The notes below the pieces were generated by a model that saw only the letters and a list, made by a program, of their open reading frames with translations, had not been told where the DNA came from and did not search any database. A DNA stretch of 64,000 bases from Nostoc linckia NIES-25. GTDB taxonomy: Bacteria; Cyanobacteriota; Cyanobacteriia; Cyanobacteriales; Nostocaceae. The translations under genes were made by a program, and so were the position numbers. Location: assembly GCF_002368035.1 (NCBI RefSeq), contig NZ_AP018222.1, forward strand, positions 248,001 through 312,000, in the 5' to 3' direction. This document shows, piece after piece, positions 46,150-55,428 of this stretch. Within the stretch, counting starts at the first letter, position 1. Every line of letters begins with the position of its first letter.

Positions 46150-46183
46150 TTAAGCGATCGCCTTAGCTAGATCGCTTAATTAT
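46146..46183. terminator. Hairpin terminator at stop of membrane protein gene
   Basis: ATAATTAAGCGATC (46146-46159) pairs perfectly with GATCGCTTAATTAT (46170-46183) around a CCTTAGCTA-type loop. It includes the TAA stop codon and would act in both directions. Confidence 0.6.
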
Positions 46184-46715
46184 GAGAGTTGAAAACTGGA
46201 ATTTTAAACAGTTTGGTTTATATAGCAATTCTATTTGATTTGCTCTCCATCAGTGGGCTTCAGATCCCTGACTTCTTGAAGAAGTCGGGGATCTTTTTGT
46301 TCCAACGCCGAAAGTGTTAAAAAACGCTTGGAGATACTTGGTTGTCAAGTTACTGTCCAAACTGTTGAAGTTGATGTCTAGACATTTTTCACCTTCAACT
46401 AGCAGGCTGTTTCATTGCATTTAAAACAGAATTTGTCAAGATAGTTAGCGAGAAACTTGTTAAGTTAGTGTGACAATGCAATGAACATTTAAACACTTAC
46501 ATATCAGTAAAATAGTTTATTGTTTATTTTACGTAAATCATTCCAAAGATAGTGTTTTTGTTTGCCACTTTCAGAAACTATTTATTCAGACATATTTTAA
46601 AAAGAGTAGATCAAAAAATTAAATTTTTATAAGCATAAATACATAAAATGCTAAAAATATGATTTTATTTTTAACGCAGCAAGTGATGATAGCGCCTCAA
46701 TACTGAAGGAAAATA
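46184..46715. other. Promoter-containing gap before the respiratory operon
   Basis: 532 bp. A second strong hairpin, GATCCCTGACTTCTT then GAAGAAGTCGGGGATC followed by five T, lies at 46263-46300 and is a repeat-type intrinsic terminator. The remaining 400 bp are AT-rich and should hold the operon promoter; no specific operator could be read with confidence. Confidence 0.5.
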
Positions 46716-47213
46716 ATGATGCCTGCTCTGCCTCTCAATAGCCAAAATCTTCCTTACCCCGATCCTATACACCCCATCATCGTCCACTTTGTCATCGCGA
46801 TGGTGTTTTTTTCATTTTTCTGCGACGTAGTAGGTTATTTTACCCATAATGCGCGTTTGTTTGAAGTAAGTTTTTGGAATATGTTTGTTGCTTCGGTGGC
46901 TATTTTTTTAGCAGTTATCTTTGGTCAGTTTGAAGCAGGTCTGGCAAACAATTATCAAGCAGTTCAGCCAACATTAAATTTTCACACTGTTATGGGTTGG
47001 TCGCTAGCGGCGATTATAGCTGGTATTACAGCATGGCGTTTTGTAATTCGTAATCGGAATTCCTTAAAGATACCGCCAGCTTACCTTGGTGTCGCAACTT
47101 TTTTGATTTGTCTAGTCTGCTTGCAAGTATATCTGGGAAGCAAACTATTTTGGGTATACGGGTTGCATGTTGAACCTGTTGTTGAAGCAACCAAGCAGGG
47201 GGTCTGGCGATGA
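46716..47213 (+). CDS. DUF2231 membrane protein 1 of the oxidase cluster
   Basis: 165 residues with four membrane spans and the DUF2231 start pattern YPDPIHPIIVHFVIAMVFFSFFCD, in which the two conserved His (HPIIVH) are typical. A further His is at NFHTVMGW. AAGGA stands about 9 bases before the start. It overlaps the next gene by 4 bp (ATGA), so the two are translationally coupled. The two DUF2231 genes, coxB, coxA and coxC are all on one strand in close order, indicating a function linked to this oxidase, perhaps haem or quinol handling. Function is not known. Confidence 0.85.
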   Translation: MMPALPLNSQNLPYPDPIHPIIVHFVIAMVFFSFFCDVVGYFTHNARLFEVSFWNMFVASVAIFLAVIFGQFEAGLANNYQAVQPTLNFHTVMGWSLAAIIAGITAWRFVIRNRNSLKIPPAYLGVATFLICLVCLQVYLGSKLFWVYGLHVEPVVEATKQGVWR

Positions 47214-47809
47214 ACTCGCAACTAATCGAACAATTGAGATTGAGGTTAGGCGCTAACGGATTACCTTACGAAATTCCCATACATCCACAATTGGTACATC
47301 TAACACTGGGCTTGTTTATTATCGCCATCTTGTTTGACATCGCAGGAGCATTTTTTCACTTAGGGCGACCAATTTTCAAATTTCTGGGTCTTCCTGCAAT
47401 CCGTTCTGGGTTCTTCGATGTTGGCTGGTACAACCTTATAGGAGCTGCGGTTGTGACATTTTTCACCGTTGCATTTGGTTTTTTCGAGTTACTGCTGGCA
47501 AACCCGCCAGCGAATCAAAAGAGCGATTGGGGGTTGAGTCCTGGTTGGACAATGCTATTGCATGGTTTGGGTGGTATTTTGTTGTTGGGAATCGTTGTAG
47601 CTATGACTGTATGGAGAGGTTTGCAACGCGATCGCTGGCGCAAGGATGCCTCCCGACAAGTTCAGTGGAGTTACTTATTAGTAGGTATCGCAATATTAGG
47701 TATTTTATATGTTCACGGGACTTTAGGGGCGCAATTGGGGGAGGAATTCGGAATTCACGTGACTGCGGCCAAGTTAATCCAAAAGGGCACAAATTTAAAT
47801 TTGTATTAA
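47210..47809 (+). CDS. DUF2231 membrane protein 2 of the oxidase cluster
   Basis: 199 residues, four membrane spans, paralogous to the preceding protein: YEIPIHPQLVHLTLGLFIIAILFD carries the same HPxxVH pair, followed by LLHGLGGILLLG with another conserved His. It starts within the stop of gene 1 (ATGA overlap), and coxB begins 66 bp after its stop. Such DUF2231 pairs recur beside alternative cytochrome oxidases in cyanobacteria. They may form a heterodimeric membrane subunit with bis-His haem ligation; that is inference. Confidence 0.85.
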   Translation: MNSQLIEQLRLRLGANGLPYEIPIHPQLVHLTLGLFIIAILFDIAGAFFHLGRPIFKFLGLPAIRSGFFDVGWYNLIGAAVVTFFTVAFGFFELLLANPPANQKSDWGLSPGWTMLLHGLGGILLLGIVVAMTVWRGLQRDRWRKDASRQVQWSYLLVGIAILGILYVHGTLGAQLGEEFGIHVTAAKLIQKGTNLNLY

Positions 47810-47875
47810 TCATTAGTCATTGGTGATGGAAATTCCAAAAAATAAATTACCCAATTTCGCTACTTCAAAAATTTT

Positions 47876-48796
47876 ATGGTGAGATTTTTAGAATATTTAC
47901 TGATAGCTGGGTGTATAGCAGTGTTGCTAGTCGCCAGCCATTGGATTGGGCAGCAAGCATATTCTTGGATGCCTGCGGAAGCTACAGCAGAAGCAGAAAA
48001 AGTAGATAGTTTGTTTAGCTTTTTAGTCTCAGTTGGAGCCTTCATCTTTCTTGGCCTTGTTGGTATGATGATTTACTCAATGCTTTTTTTCCGGGCATCC
48101 AAGGAAGACTACAGCGAAGGGCATCCATCTAGAGGCGATGCGAGGTTAGAAATTCTCTGGACGGCAACGCCAACTTTGTTAGTAATGTGGATTGCTTTTC
48201 AAGGCTTCAATATTTATCAGCAATTAGATATTTTAGGTTTAAGGCAAATTGTTCATTTGCATACACCTCTAGAATTTGAAACAGCCTCCGCCGCAGAAGT
48301 TAGCGATGTACCCAAACCAGCTGACGAAACTATTGATGTTTTTGTGAAACAGTGGGATTGGTCTTTCCGCTATCCAAATAATGTTAATAGTAATGAATTA
48401 CACCTTCTTGTTAATCGCCGCACTCGTCTAAATATGCACGCCCAGGAGGTGATTCACGGGTTCTACGTCCCGGAATTTCGTTTAAAGCAGGATATCATTC
48501 CTGGGCGGGACATTGACCTTGTAGTTACACCCATTCGTGTTGGTAAATATAAGTTAAAAGATTCGCAATTTAGCGGTACTTATTTTGCTTTGATGGATGC
48601 AGATGTATATGTCGAACCAATTGAAAAATATAACCAATGGCTAACTCAAGTAACTAGCGAACCAATGACTATAAAAAATCAGGCTGTTGCTGAATATAGC
48701 CAACCGCCGAAGACATTATTTAAAACTAGCTGGTACACTGTCGCACCTGCTCAATCTGCTGTTGCAAATCAAAGGAAAGTCAGTAATGACACATGA
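47876..48796 (+). CDS. coxB: Cytochrome oxidase subunit II lacking the CuA site (ARTO type)
   Basis: 306 residues with N-terminal membrane spans and a C-terminal cupredoxin domain. His194 in EVIHGFYVPEF is kept, but the CuA loop reads Asp229-Ser-Gln-Phe-Ser233-Gly-Thr-Tyr-Phe237-Ala-Leu-Met240 where C-x-E-x-C-x3-H-x2-M is expected: both Cys, the Glu and the His are gone and only Met240 and His194 remain. It should not bind CuA or take electrons from cytochrome c, so a quinol is the likely donor, as proposed for the alternative respiratory terminal oxidase of cyanobacteria. Stop overlaps coxA by 11 bp. Confidence 0.93.
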   Translation: MVRFLEYLLIAGCIAVLLVASHWIGQQAYSWMPAEATAEAEKVDSLFSFLVSVGAFIFLGLVGMMIYSMLFFRASKEDYSEGHPSRGDARLEILWTATPTLLVMWIAFQGFNIYQQLDILGLRQIVHLHTPLEFETASAAEVSDVPKPADETIDVFVKQWDWSFRYPNNVNSNELHLLVNRRTRLNMHAQEVIHGFYVPEFRLKQDIIPGRDIDLVVTPIRVGKYKLKDSQFSGTYFALMDADVYVEPIEKYNQWLTQVTSEPMTIKNQAVAEYSQPPKTLFKTSWYTVAPAQSAVANQRKVSNDT

Positions 48797-50453
48797 TAAT
48801 ATTTCTAATTTGGAAAATTCTGCAAACGACATTGCTGATAACTGGCGACAATACTTCAGCTTTAGCACCGACCATAAAGTTATCGGCGTTCAGTACATAG
48901 TAACGACTTTTGTTTTCTTCTTGATAGGCGGGTTGTTGGCAATGCTTATTCGTGCCGAACTGCTTACTCCTGAATTAAATGTAGTCGATCGCCCCCTCTA
49001 CAACAGCTTATTTTCTATGCACGGGACAATCATGATTTTTCTGTGGATTATCCCGTTCAATGCAGGTATTTCTAATTACCTAGTACCCTTAATGATCGGA
49101 GCGCGAGATATGGCGTTTCCCTTGCTCAACGCCATTTCGTTTTGGATTATTCCACCAGCTGGTATTTTTTTACTGTCTAGCTTTTTGCTACCCAACGGCC
49201 CTGCAAAAGCTGGTTGGTGGTCTTATCCACCTGTTAGTCTGCAATTTCCCCCCAACCAACCGATTAACGGTGAATTTTTTTGGATTGTAAGTTTAGTATT
49301 GATTGGCATTTCTTCCATCATGGGAGCAGTCAATTTTATTACTACAATTTTTTGGATGCGGGCACCAGGAATGACATTTTTTCGGATGCCTGTGTTTATT
49401 TGGTCAGTCTTTAGCGCCCAGTTATTGCAGCTAATTAACTTGCCTTTCTTGACAGGTGCATTGGTATTACTATTATTTGACCTGGCTTTCGGAACACAAT
49501 TTTTTAAACCTTTAGAAAATGGCGATCCGATAATTTATCAACATCTTTTCTGGTTTTACTCCCATCCAGCAGTTTACATCATGGCACTGCCAGCCTTTGG
49601 GATTTTTGCAGAAGTTTTGCCCGCCTTTTCCCGAAATCCTTTATTTGGCTATCGTTCGTTAGCACTCGCTTCCGTGGGCATTGCCTTAGTAAGCATTTTT
49701 GTTTGGGTGCATCATATGTTCACCAGTGCTACCCCTGGTTGGATGCGGATGACTTTTATGGTGACTTCAATGTTGGTGGCTATACCCACTGGTGTAAAAG
49801 CATTTGGTTGGACTGCCACAGTGTGGAAAAGTAAGCTACATCTAGAGACACCAATGTTATTTGCAATGGGCGGCGCAGCAATGTTTATTTTTGGTGGTGT
49901 TACTGGTGTCATGCTTGCCGCCACACCTTTTGATATTCATGTCAACAATACTTACTTTGTGGTAGGTCATTTTCACTATATTGTCTTCAACACCATCACG
50001 ATGGCAATTTTCGCAGCCATTTACTTTTGGTTTCCCAAGATTACTGGACGGATGTATGCTGAAGGCTGGGGTAAGTTGCATTTCTTATTAACCTTTATCG
50101 GTGCAAACCTAACTTTCTTCCCCATGCACCCATTGGGTTTACAAGGAATGTTGCGCCGCATTTCCTCTTACGATCCACAGTATCAAGGATGGAATGTTAT
50201 CGCTAGTCTAGGAAGTTTTTTACTAGGAGTATCTATATTACCGTTTATTGCCAACATGGTAGGTTCGTGGCTATACGGCACAAAAGCAGTAAATAATCCT
50301 TGGCACGCCACCGGACTAGAATGGACAACCACATCACCGCCGCCGCGAGATAACTTTGAGAATATTCCGGTGGTGAAAAGACCCCCTTACGACTATGGCG
50401 ATCCCAAATACTCTGTGATTCAAAATTCTGACAACGGTGAATCAGCACAATGA
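48786..50453 (+). CDS. coxA: Cytochrome oxidase subunit I, A2-type signature
   Basis: 555 residues, 12 spans. Metal ligands are complete: His79 (SMHGTIM) and His397 for the low-spin haem, His395 (VGHFHYI) for the high-spin haem, His260, His309 and His310 (VWVHHM) for CuB, and Tyr264 for the His-Tyr crosslink. The loop YSHPAVY lacks the D-channel Glu (HPEVY in A1 enzymes) and has the Tyr-Ser of A2-type haem-copper oxidases. Start ATG 48786, with AAAGGAAAG upstream, overlaps the coxB stop; the frame's earlier start is inside coxB. It reduces oxygen and pumps protons. Confidence 0.96.
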   Translation: MTHDNISNLENSANDIADNWRQYFSFSTDHKVIGVQYIVTTFVFFLIGGLLAMLIRAELLTPELNVVDRPLYNSLFSMHGTIMIFLWIIPFNAGISNYLVPLMIGARDMAFPLLNAISFWIIPPAGIFLLSSFLLPNGPAKAGWWSYPPVSLQFPPNQPINGEFFWIVSLVLIGISSIMGAVNFITTIFWMRAPGMTFFRMPVFIWSVFSAQLLQLINLPFLTGALVLLLFDLAFGTQFFKPLENGDPIIYQHLFWFYSHPAVYIMALPAFGIFAEVLPAFSRNPLFGYRSLALASVGIALVSIFVWVHHMFTSATPGWMRMTFMVTSMLVAIPTGVKAFGWTATVWKSKLHLETPMLFAMGGAAMFIFGGVTGVMLAATPFDIHVNNTYFVVGHFHYIVFNTITMAIFAAIYFWFPKITGRMYAEGWGKLHFLLTFIGANLTFFPMHPLGLQGMLRRISSYDPQYQGWNVIASLGSFLLGVSILPFIANMVGSWLYGTKAVNNPWHATGLEWTTTSPPPRDNFENIPVVKRPPYDYGDPKYSVIQNSDNGESAQ

Positions 50454-50627
50454 TGAGGAGATGGGGAGGTGGGGAGATGGGGAGATGGGGAGATGGGGAG
50501 ATGGGGAGTGTGGGGGGAAAGATTTCTTCTCGATCCTCCCACACCTCCCACACTCCCTGCCTGCCCGATGACCAATGACCAATGACCAATGACCAATGAC
50601 TAATGACCAATGACTAATGACTAATTT
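50454..50627. repeat. Tandem repeats filling the coxA-coxC gap
   Basis: Tandem GGGGAGATGG units (50456-50518) face CTCCCACACCTCCC units, and an STRR array of ATGACCA/ATGACTA heptamers runs from 50568 to 50624, straight up to the coxC start codon. No normal ribosome site is visible, so coxC translation may depend on the repeat structure or on coupling. Confidence 0.7.
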
Positions 50628-51296
50628 ATGACCCGTCGTATCATTCATATAGATGAAAGTCCTATCCGTTTTGAACGGTGGCGGCGATACTTACCAAATT
50701 GGTTGCAACGTTTTTTGCCAAGTGGGGGCGGAAATGTTGAAGACCATCATGGCAAAGGTATGTTCGGGTTTAGTGTATTTCTGCTATCAGAAAGCTTAGT
50801 TTTTGTGAGCTTTATATTTACATATGTTGCCTTGAGGTTGACCCACTCAGAAAATTGGTTGCCACCGGGTATTTCGGGAGTAAAATTATCTAATTTTGTG
50901 ATTATTAACACGGTGGTTTTGCTCTCTAGTAGCTTTGTGATTCAACCAGCCGAAAATGCTCTTAAGCGCGGTAATTTAAACAGATTTCGGTGGCTTTGGT
51001 TGATGACGATCGCAATGGGAAGCTACTTCTTAATTGCTCAAGGAATTGAGTGGAGCAAACTCGATTTTGGGTTAAGGACAGGGCTACTGGGTTCAACATT
51101 TTATCTATTAACAGGTTTTCATGGCCTCCACGTTCTTACTGGTGTAATTCTTCAAATAATTATGCTCATTCGCTCATTTATTCGGGGGAATTACAACAAA
51201 GGTCACTTTGGCGTCAGCGCAACTACCTTGTTTTGGCATTTTGTTGATGTAATTTGGGTCTTTTTATTCTCACTTCTCTATTTGTGGCGAGCATAA
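50628..51296 (+). CDS. coxC: Cytochrome oxidase subunit III
   Basis: 222 residues, about five membrane spans in the COX3 arrangement. FGFSVFLLSESLVFVSFIFTY holds the conserved Glu of the D-pathway-associated fold, and FYLLTGFHGLHVLTGVILQI and VSATTLFWHFVDVIWVFLFSLLYL are classical subunit III motifs. The start directly follows a heptamer-repeat array instead of a ribosome site. It is the third core subunit of this oxidase. Confidence 0.95.
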   Translation: MTRRIIHIDESPIRFERWRRYLPNWLQRFLPSGGGNVEDHHGKGMFGFSVFLLSESLVFVSFIFTYVALRLTHSENWLPPGISGVKLSNFVIINTVVLLSSSFVIQPAENALKRGNLNRFRWLWLMTIAMGSYFLIAQGIEWSKLDFGLRTGLLGSTFYLLTGFHGLHVLTGVILQIIMLIRSFIRGNYNKGHFGVSATTLFWHFVDVIWVFLFSLLYLWRA

Positions 51297-51335
51297 AAAT
51301 ATTCAAAAAGTTAAAAATTTTTCAGGAGGAAATTT

Positions 51336-51572
51336 ATGAAGTTATTAGCACAAGAATTACCGTCTCAAAGAGCAATTCAAGAAACTCCGCCACCTGCTAC
51401 AAAAGATCCACTGATTGCACGTAACTTACAAAAAGAACAGTACGTTGGCATTATCGGACTAGCGATCGCTCTAATTGCTGCTGTCGGATTTTTGAGCCGC
51501 AGAGTCGAATACGCTATTATATTCGCTGTTATTTTGAGTGCCATTCTCATCGCTATCTTGTTATTTGTATAA
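51336..51572 (+). CDS. Small two-span membrane protein of oxidase cluster
   Basis: 78 residues with a strong ribosome site (AGGAGGA, about 51324). The first 35 residues are polar; then two spans (YVGIIGLAIALIAAVGFL and YAIIFAVILSAILIAILLFV). It is placed between coxC and the NDH-2 gene on the same strand, so an accessory role in this respiratory complex is likely, comparable to a small subunit IV. No named family is recognised. Confidence 0.7.
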   Translation: MKLLAQELPSQRAIQETPPPATKDPLIARNLQKEQYVGIIGLAIALIAAVGFLSRRVEYAIIFAVILSAILIAILLFV

Positions 51573-51706
51573 CAAATTAGTCATTGGTCATTGGTCATGG
51601 GGCAGGCAGGGAGTGTGGCAGGATGGGCAAGAAATCTTTCCCCCACACTCCCCATCCCCTCATCTCCCCATCTCCCCATCCCCTCATCTCCCCATCCCCT
51701 AAATTT
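51573..51706. repeat. Repeat-filled spacer before NDH-2 gene
   Basis: STRR units (AGTCATTGGTCATTGGTCA, 51581-51598) are followed by polypyrimidine units (CCCCATCTCC, CCCCTCATCT) to 51700. Similar material sits between coxA and coxC. Confidence 0.6.
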
Positions 51707-53077
51707 ATGAACAGCCCTGTTTACCAAACTGTAATTCTCGGTGGTGGTTTTACCGGATTATTTACGGCATTAAACCTAGCTCACGAACATTATCCTCGCT
51801 CTGTGATTTTGATTGATAAAGATGAGCATTTTTGTTTTAAGCCCTTGCTGTATGAATATTTCGATGGCGAGATGGATACCTTTCAAGTAGTACCGCGTTT
51901 TTCAGAATTACTTCGAGGTAGCGGTGTTATCTTTGTGCAAGATACGGTGCAGTCGATAGATCTGCATCAACAGCAAGTCCAATTAGCTTCAGGAGACTCC
52001 TACAAATACAGTAACTTAGTATTAGCTTTAGGCAGTATTACTGGCTATCATGGCGTTGAAGGTGCCAAAGAAAATGCGTTTCCTTTCTGGACGCGAGCAG
52101 ATGCGATCGCTCTAGATCGTCATTTACGCGAATGTTTCCAAAAGGCACTTAAAACCGAAGATGCAGAACAACGTCAAAAACTATTAACAGTAGTTGTAGT
52201 TGGTGGTGGTGCTTCTGGTGTGGAAATGGCAGCTACTTTAGCAGATTTTCTCCCTCATTGGTACGGCGCTTTGGGAGGTAACGCATCTGAAATTCGTGTA
52301 ATTATACTCAATCATGGGCAAAAAATTCTCGATGGCGATATTAACGATCCGCTACGCCCAATTGCTGAAAACGAATTGCAAAAACGCACTCTACCAATTG
52401 AAATTATTAAAGGAGCAGAAGCCACCGCTGTTCGCCAGAACGCAGTTGAATATAAGAGTAATAATCAAGTCAATACACTGCCGACATACACCACAATCTG
52501 GACGGCTGGTACTTCTGTTCATCCACTGATTCAAAACTTACCAATTCCTCAAGAAAATCGAGACCGCCACAATCGTCTTTTAGTTACTTATAATATGCAA
52601 TTGCTCGATTTTCCAGAAGTTTTTGCAGGCGGGGACTGTGCGGCTGTTCGGGATAATTCCTTACCACCAACAGCCCAAGTAGCTTATCAACAAGGAGCTA
52701 ATATTGCCAATAATTTGAAAGCGATCGCCACAGGAGAAGACCCCAAACCTCTTCGGGTTAATATCCGAGGAACTCTCTTAAAGCTAGGATTAAATGATGC
52801 TGCTGCTAACTTATTCAATGCTTTTGAAGTTGTAGGTGAACCTGCACACTTAATTCGTCAAGCCACTTATTTAACGCTATTACCAACCCCGATTCATGAC
52901 TTTAAAGCTACAACTGAATGGCTGGATGAAGAGATTTTTCATCACCACCTCGACCCTCAAGATACAGGTAAAAAAGTAGTACAAGCAGTAGAGTTAGTTG
53001 GTGCAGGAGTAGTTAGTGTTTTAGTTGCAAGAAAATTGCTACGAATGTTAGGAGAAAAGGACAAAAGGGAAGAGTGA
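51707..53077 (+). CDS. ndbA: Type II NADH:quinone oxidoreductase (NDH-2)
   Basis: 456 residues (start ATG 51707; the longer frame from 51584 reads through repeats). Two Rossmann motifs are present: VILGGGFTGLFTA for FAD and VVVVGGGASGVEMAA for NADH, with FAGGDCAAVRD near the C-terminus and a final amphipathic/hydrophobic segment (VVQAVELVGAGVVSVLVARKLL) for membrane binding. NDH-2 passes electrons from NADH to quinone without pumping protons. Next to a CuA-less oxidase it makes a short, complete respiratory chain. The gene symbol ndbA is used loosely; the exact orthologue among cyanobacterial ndb genes is not fixed. Confidence 0.92.
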   Translation: MNSPVYQTVILGGGFTGLFTALNLAHEHYPRSVILIDKDEHFCFKPLLYEYFDGEMDTFQVVPRFSELLRGSGVIFVQDTVQSIDLHQQQVQLASGDSYKYSNLVLALGSITGYHGVEGAKENAFPFWTRADAIALDRHLRECFQKALKTEDAEQRQKLLTVVVVGGGASGVEMAATLADFLPHWYGALGGNASEIRVIILNHGQKILDGDINDPLRPIAENELQKRTLPIEIIKGAEATAVRQNAVEYKSNNQVNTLPTYTTIWTAGTSVHPLIQNLPIPQENRDRHNRLLVTYNMQLLDFPEVFAGGDCAAVRDNSLPPTAQVAYQQGANIANNLKAIATGEDPKPLRVNIRGTLLKLGLNDAAANLFNAFEVVGEPAHLIRQATYLTLLPTPIHDFKATTEWLDEEIFHHHLDPQDTGKKVVQAVELVGAGVVSVLVARKLLRMLGEKDKREE

Positions 53078-53289
53078 AGAAGAGTTTTTTTTGCAAGCTC
53101 GATCCTAAATTGTGAGGAAAAGGAGAATTCATTGATGAATACGCCTACATGTAACAGTTACTCGTGAGTTTAGCCATAGGAATTAAGATCCTTCAGGGTA
53201 TTGAAAACTGTTATAAATTTTAGGAATTGCATCATGAATTATCCTTTTCAACATAACCTAGTGATATTAGTGAGTACTTGCCAGCATAA

Positions 53290-53898
53290 ATGAATAAAGC
53301 CATCCGTTCATCAGCCCTTACCCGTAGACGTTTAATTGAAGCAGCCTCACAAGTATTTGCTAGTTTAGGGGTTCAAGGAGCAACCACCCGTGAAATCGCT
53401 CGTGTTGCTGGTGTGAATGAAGTGACTTTATTTCGCCACTTTGCTAGCAAAGAACAACTTTTGGGAGCAGTAATTGAAAATGTTTTGGCACTCCAGATAG
53501 AAGCTCTTGCACACCCACAAGCGTGGACACAGGATTTGAAAATTGACTTAAAACGCTATGCCCAACTTTACAATACTATGTTAGAGGGGCATGAAGACTT
53601 AATTCGCACCTTCATTGGAGAAGCCAAGCGTCATCCTGAGGCAGCCAGACAAGTGATTCAACAAGCTGCCAAACCATTAGGAGAAAAACTAGTAGCTTAC
53701 TTGCAATGTAGTCAAAGACGAGGCATCGTGAGAGCAGATGTCGATCCATTTCCAGCAGTCGATATGTTTACAGGAATGCTGTTAGCTGGAATGCTATGTC
53801 GTACTGCAAAATTCAATCAAGGCAACTATAGCTGTGAGGACTATATTGAAACTTGCGTAAATATTTTTGTGCGTGGTATCAGCATTACTCCACTTTAA
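53290..53898 (+). CDS. TetR-family transcriptional regulator
   Basis: 202 residues. The N-terminal HTH is clear (TRRRLIEAASQVFASLGVQG, then TTREIARVAGVNEVTLFRHFASKEQL) with a helical ligand-binding C-terminal domain. It follows the NDH-2 gene on the same strand after 212 bp, so it could control the oxidase-NDH-2 cluster or the downstream desaturase. No inverted repeat obvious enough to name an operator was found. Confidence 0.93.
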   Translation: MNKAIRSSALTRRRLIEAASQVFASLGVQGATTREIARVAGVNEVTLFRHFASKEQLLGAVIENVLALQIEALAHPQAWTQDLKIDLKRYAQLYNTMLEGHEDLIRTFIGEAKRHPEAARQVIQQAAKPLGEKLVAYLQCSQRRGIVRADVDPFPAVDMFTGMLLAGMLCRTAKFNQGNYSCEDYIETCVNIFVRGISITPL

Positions 53899-54510
53899 GA
53901 GGTTATTTATAAAGTAAACCTTAAATCGTAGGGTGCGTTATAGCAACGCTTAACGCACCGATAAATATGATGCCCTCTGGCTAACCATCAATGTAATCAG
54001 AATAGGTAACATTATTTACCAGGACTTACGTAAAAAATAACCAAAGTAGCGGTAATACCCTGCGGGAAGCCGCTCCGCGTCTACATGAATTACCGCTACG
54101 CAAGAATAAAGTTTTCAGTCACATATTGCGTAAGTCCTGTTTACTTTACTCTCACTGAGCAGCGCGATCGCCAACCCTCTACATGAGTATTGCTTAGTGA
54201 AGGGGAATAAAATCACATTCTCAAAACCTCTATTAGGAAATGGGATTTAGAGGGATATCAAGTATTTAATACAATATCACTTTTTACACATCGCCTCAAG
54301 ATTATGTTTAGAAAGGTCTTGTCAGAATTCAAGCTCATATTTTCTAACCTAAGAATTAAGTATTATGTCTAACAATATTCAACTATTGTTGAATTTAGAT
54401 AGCTAATTTTTGGAATTTCTGGTTAATATCTAATGAACGGCAAAAACGAAAAATCTTCTATTTAATGGTGTGTTGATTCTTGCTGAACTAACTATTACGA
54501 GGAATTCGAT
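53899..54510. other. Intergenic region with MITE-like element
   Basis: 612 bp. It holds a partial GTAGGGTGCGTT...AACGCACC repeat (53929-53960), the MITE-like element 54023-54138 and AT-rich promoter sequence before the desaturase gene. No small gene is supported. Confidence 0.5.
54023..54138. mobile_element. MITE-like element, third copy of AGGACTTACG family
   Basis: AGGACTTACGTAA (54023-54035) and TTGCGTAAGTCCT (54126-54138) are near-perfect inverted ends. The interior shares TAGCGGTAAT, TGAATTACCGCTACGC and GTTTTCAGTCACATATTGCG with the 15853 copy, with an inserted GCCGCTCCGCGTCTA unit like the 30341 copy. Non-coding. Confidence 0.75.
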
Positions 54511-55422
54511 ATGACGGCTATTACTACCATTTCAATAGTTGAAAAACAAACGATAAAGCTTGTATCTACTTTACTGCTTTGGCTGGCATATCTATTTTTT
54601 TTACCTTATATCTATGCTTCATTAAATATCTTTTCACTTTTGTTTATGCTTTTCCCAGGAGTTTATCTCCTTTGTTTATTGGCACAGTTTATGCATGAAT
54701 GTTGGCATGAATATTTACCACGTATCGACAATAAGCTTTTTTACTTAATATTATCTTGGATAATTTTTCTCGATCCACAAACTTTTGATATAGTACATCC
54801 TTTTCATCACTCTCAAGTAAATACTTACAACGATATCGAGTTTCATCCATTAGGAGAGATTAAAAATAAACCATTGCGAATTATTTACAATTTATTAGAA
54901 ATATGTTTTGGAAATATATTTGTTTTAATAGTAGCAAACTTTCAAATATTGCAGCATCCAAAACTAAAACAACAGTACTCCTTACAAAAATTAATAATCT
55001 CTATTGTGATGCGGATTTTTATTTGGGGTGGAGTTGGTTACACTTCACATTTTCTATTAGGAGTAACTACAGGAGAAATTGTAATTTCTTATTTTATAAC
55101 CTGTTGGATGGGATCTTTTATAGTTCATCATTGTGAACTCATCGAACATGGAAACTTGATTGTAGAAGGAGACTTAAAAGAGCGTAATTTACAAACTAGA
55201 AACTTGAAATCTTGTGGTATTTTAGAAAAACTTTTTCTGTTTATTACCCATAACCATTGTCTAGAACATTCATTACATCACTCTATGTCTAATACTTACA
55301 CTCGACCATTTCCTCAGACAAATGTTTTACCAGAAAACACAGTGTATATTTCATTCGCTGAATATTTAGTAATTCTCAAAGATATGCTCACAGGTAAATG
55401 TCCAGTTGTTAATTCTAAATAA
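54511..55422 (+). CDS. Membrane fatty-acid desaturase/hydroxylase family protein
   Basis: 303 residues with four to five membrane spans and the three histidine boxes of the diiron desaturase superfamily: HECWHE (HxxxH), HPFHHS (HxxHH) and HNHCLEHSLHHS (HxxxHxxHH). The His boxes are complete, so it should be active. It is unlike the usual DesA/B/C proteins of cyanobacteria and could act on fatty acids or carotenoids. A ribosome site (ACGAGG) precedes the start. It follows the TetR gene but is separated by a 612-bp repeat region. Confidence 0.85.
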   Translation: MTAITTISIVEKQTIKLVSTLLLWLAYLFFLPYIYASLNIFSLLFMLFPGVYLLCLLAQFMHECWHEYLPRIDNKLFYLILSWIIFLDPQTFDIVHPFHHSQVNTYNDIEFHPLGEIKNKPLRIIYNLLEICFGNIFVLIVANFQILQHPKLKQQYSLQKLIISIVMRIFIWGGVGYTSHFLLGVTTGEIVISYFITCWMGSFIVHHCELIEHGNLIVEGDLKERNLQTRNLKSCGILEKLFLFITHNHCLEHSLHHSMSNTYTRPFPQTNVLPENTVYISFAEYLVILKDMLTGKCPVVNSK

Positions 55423-55428
55423 TTACAC

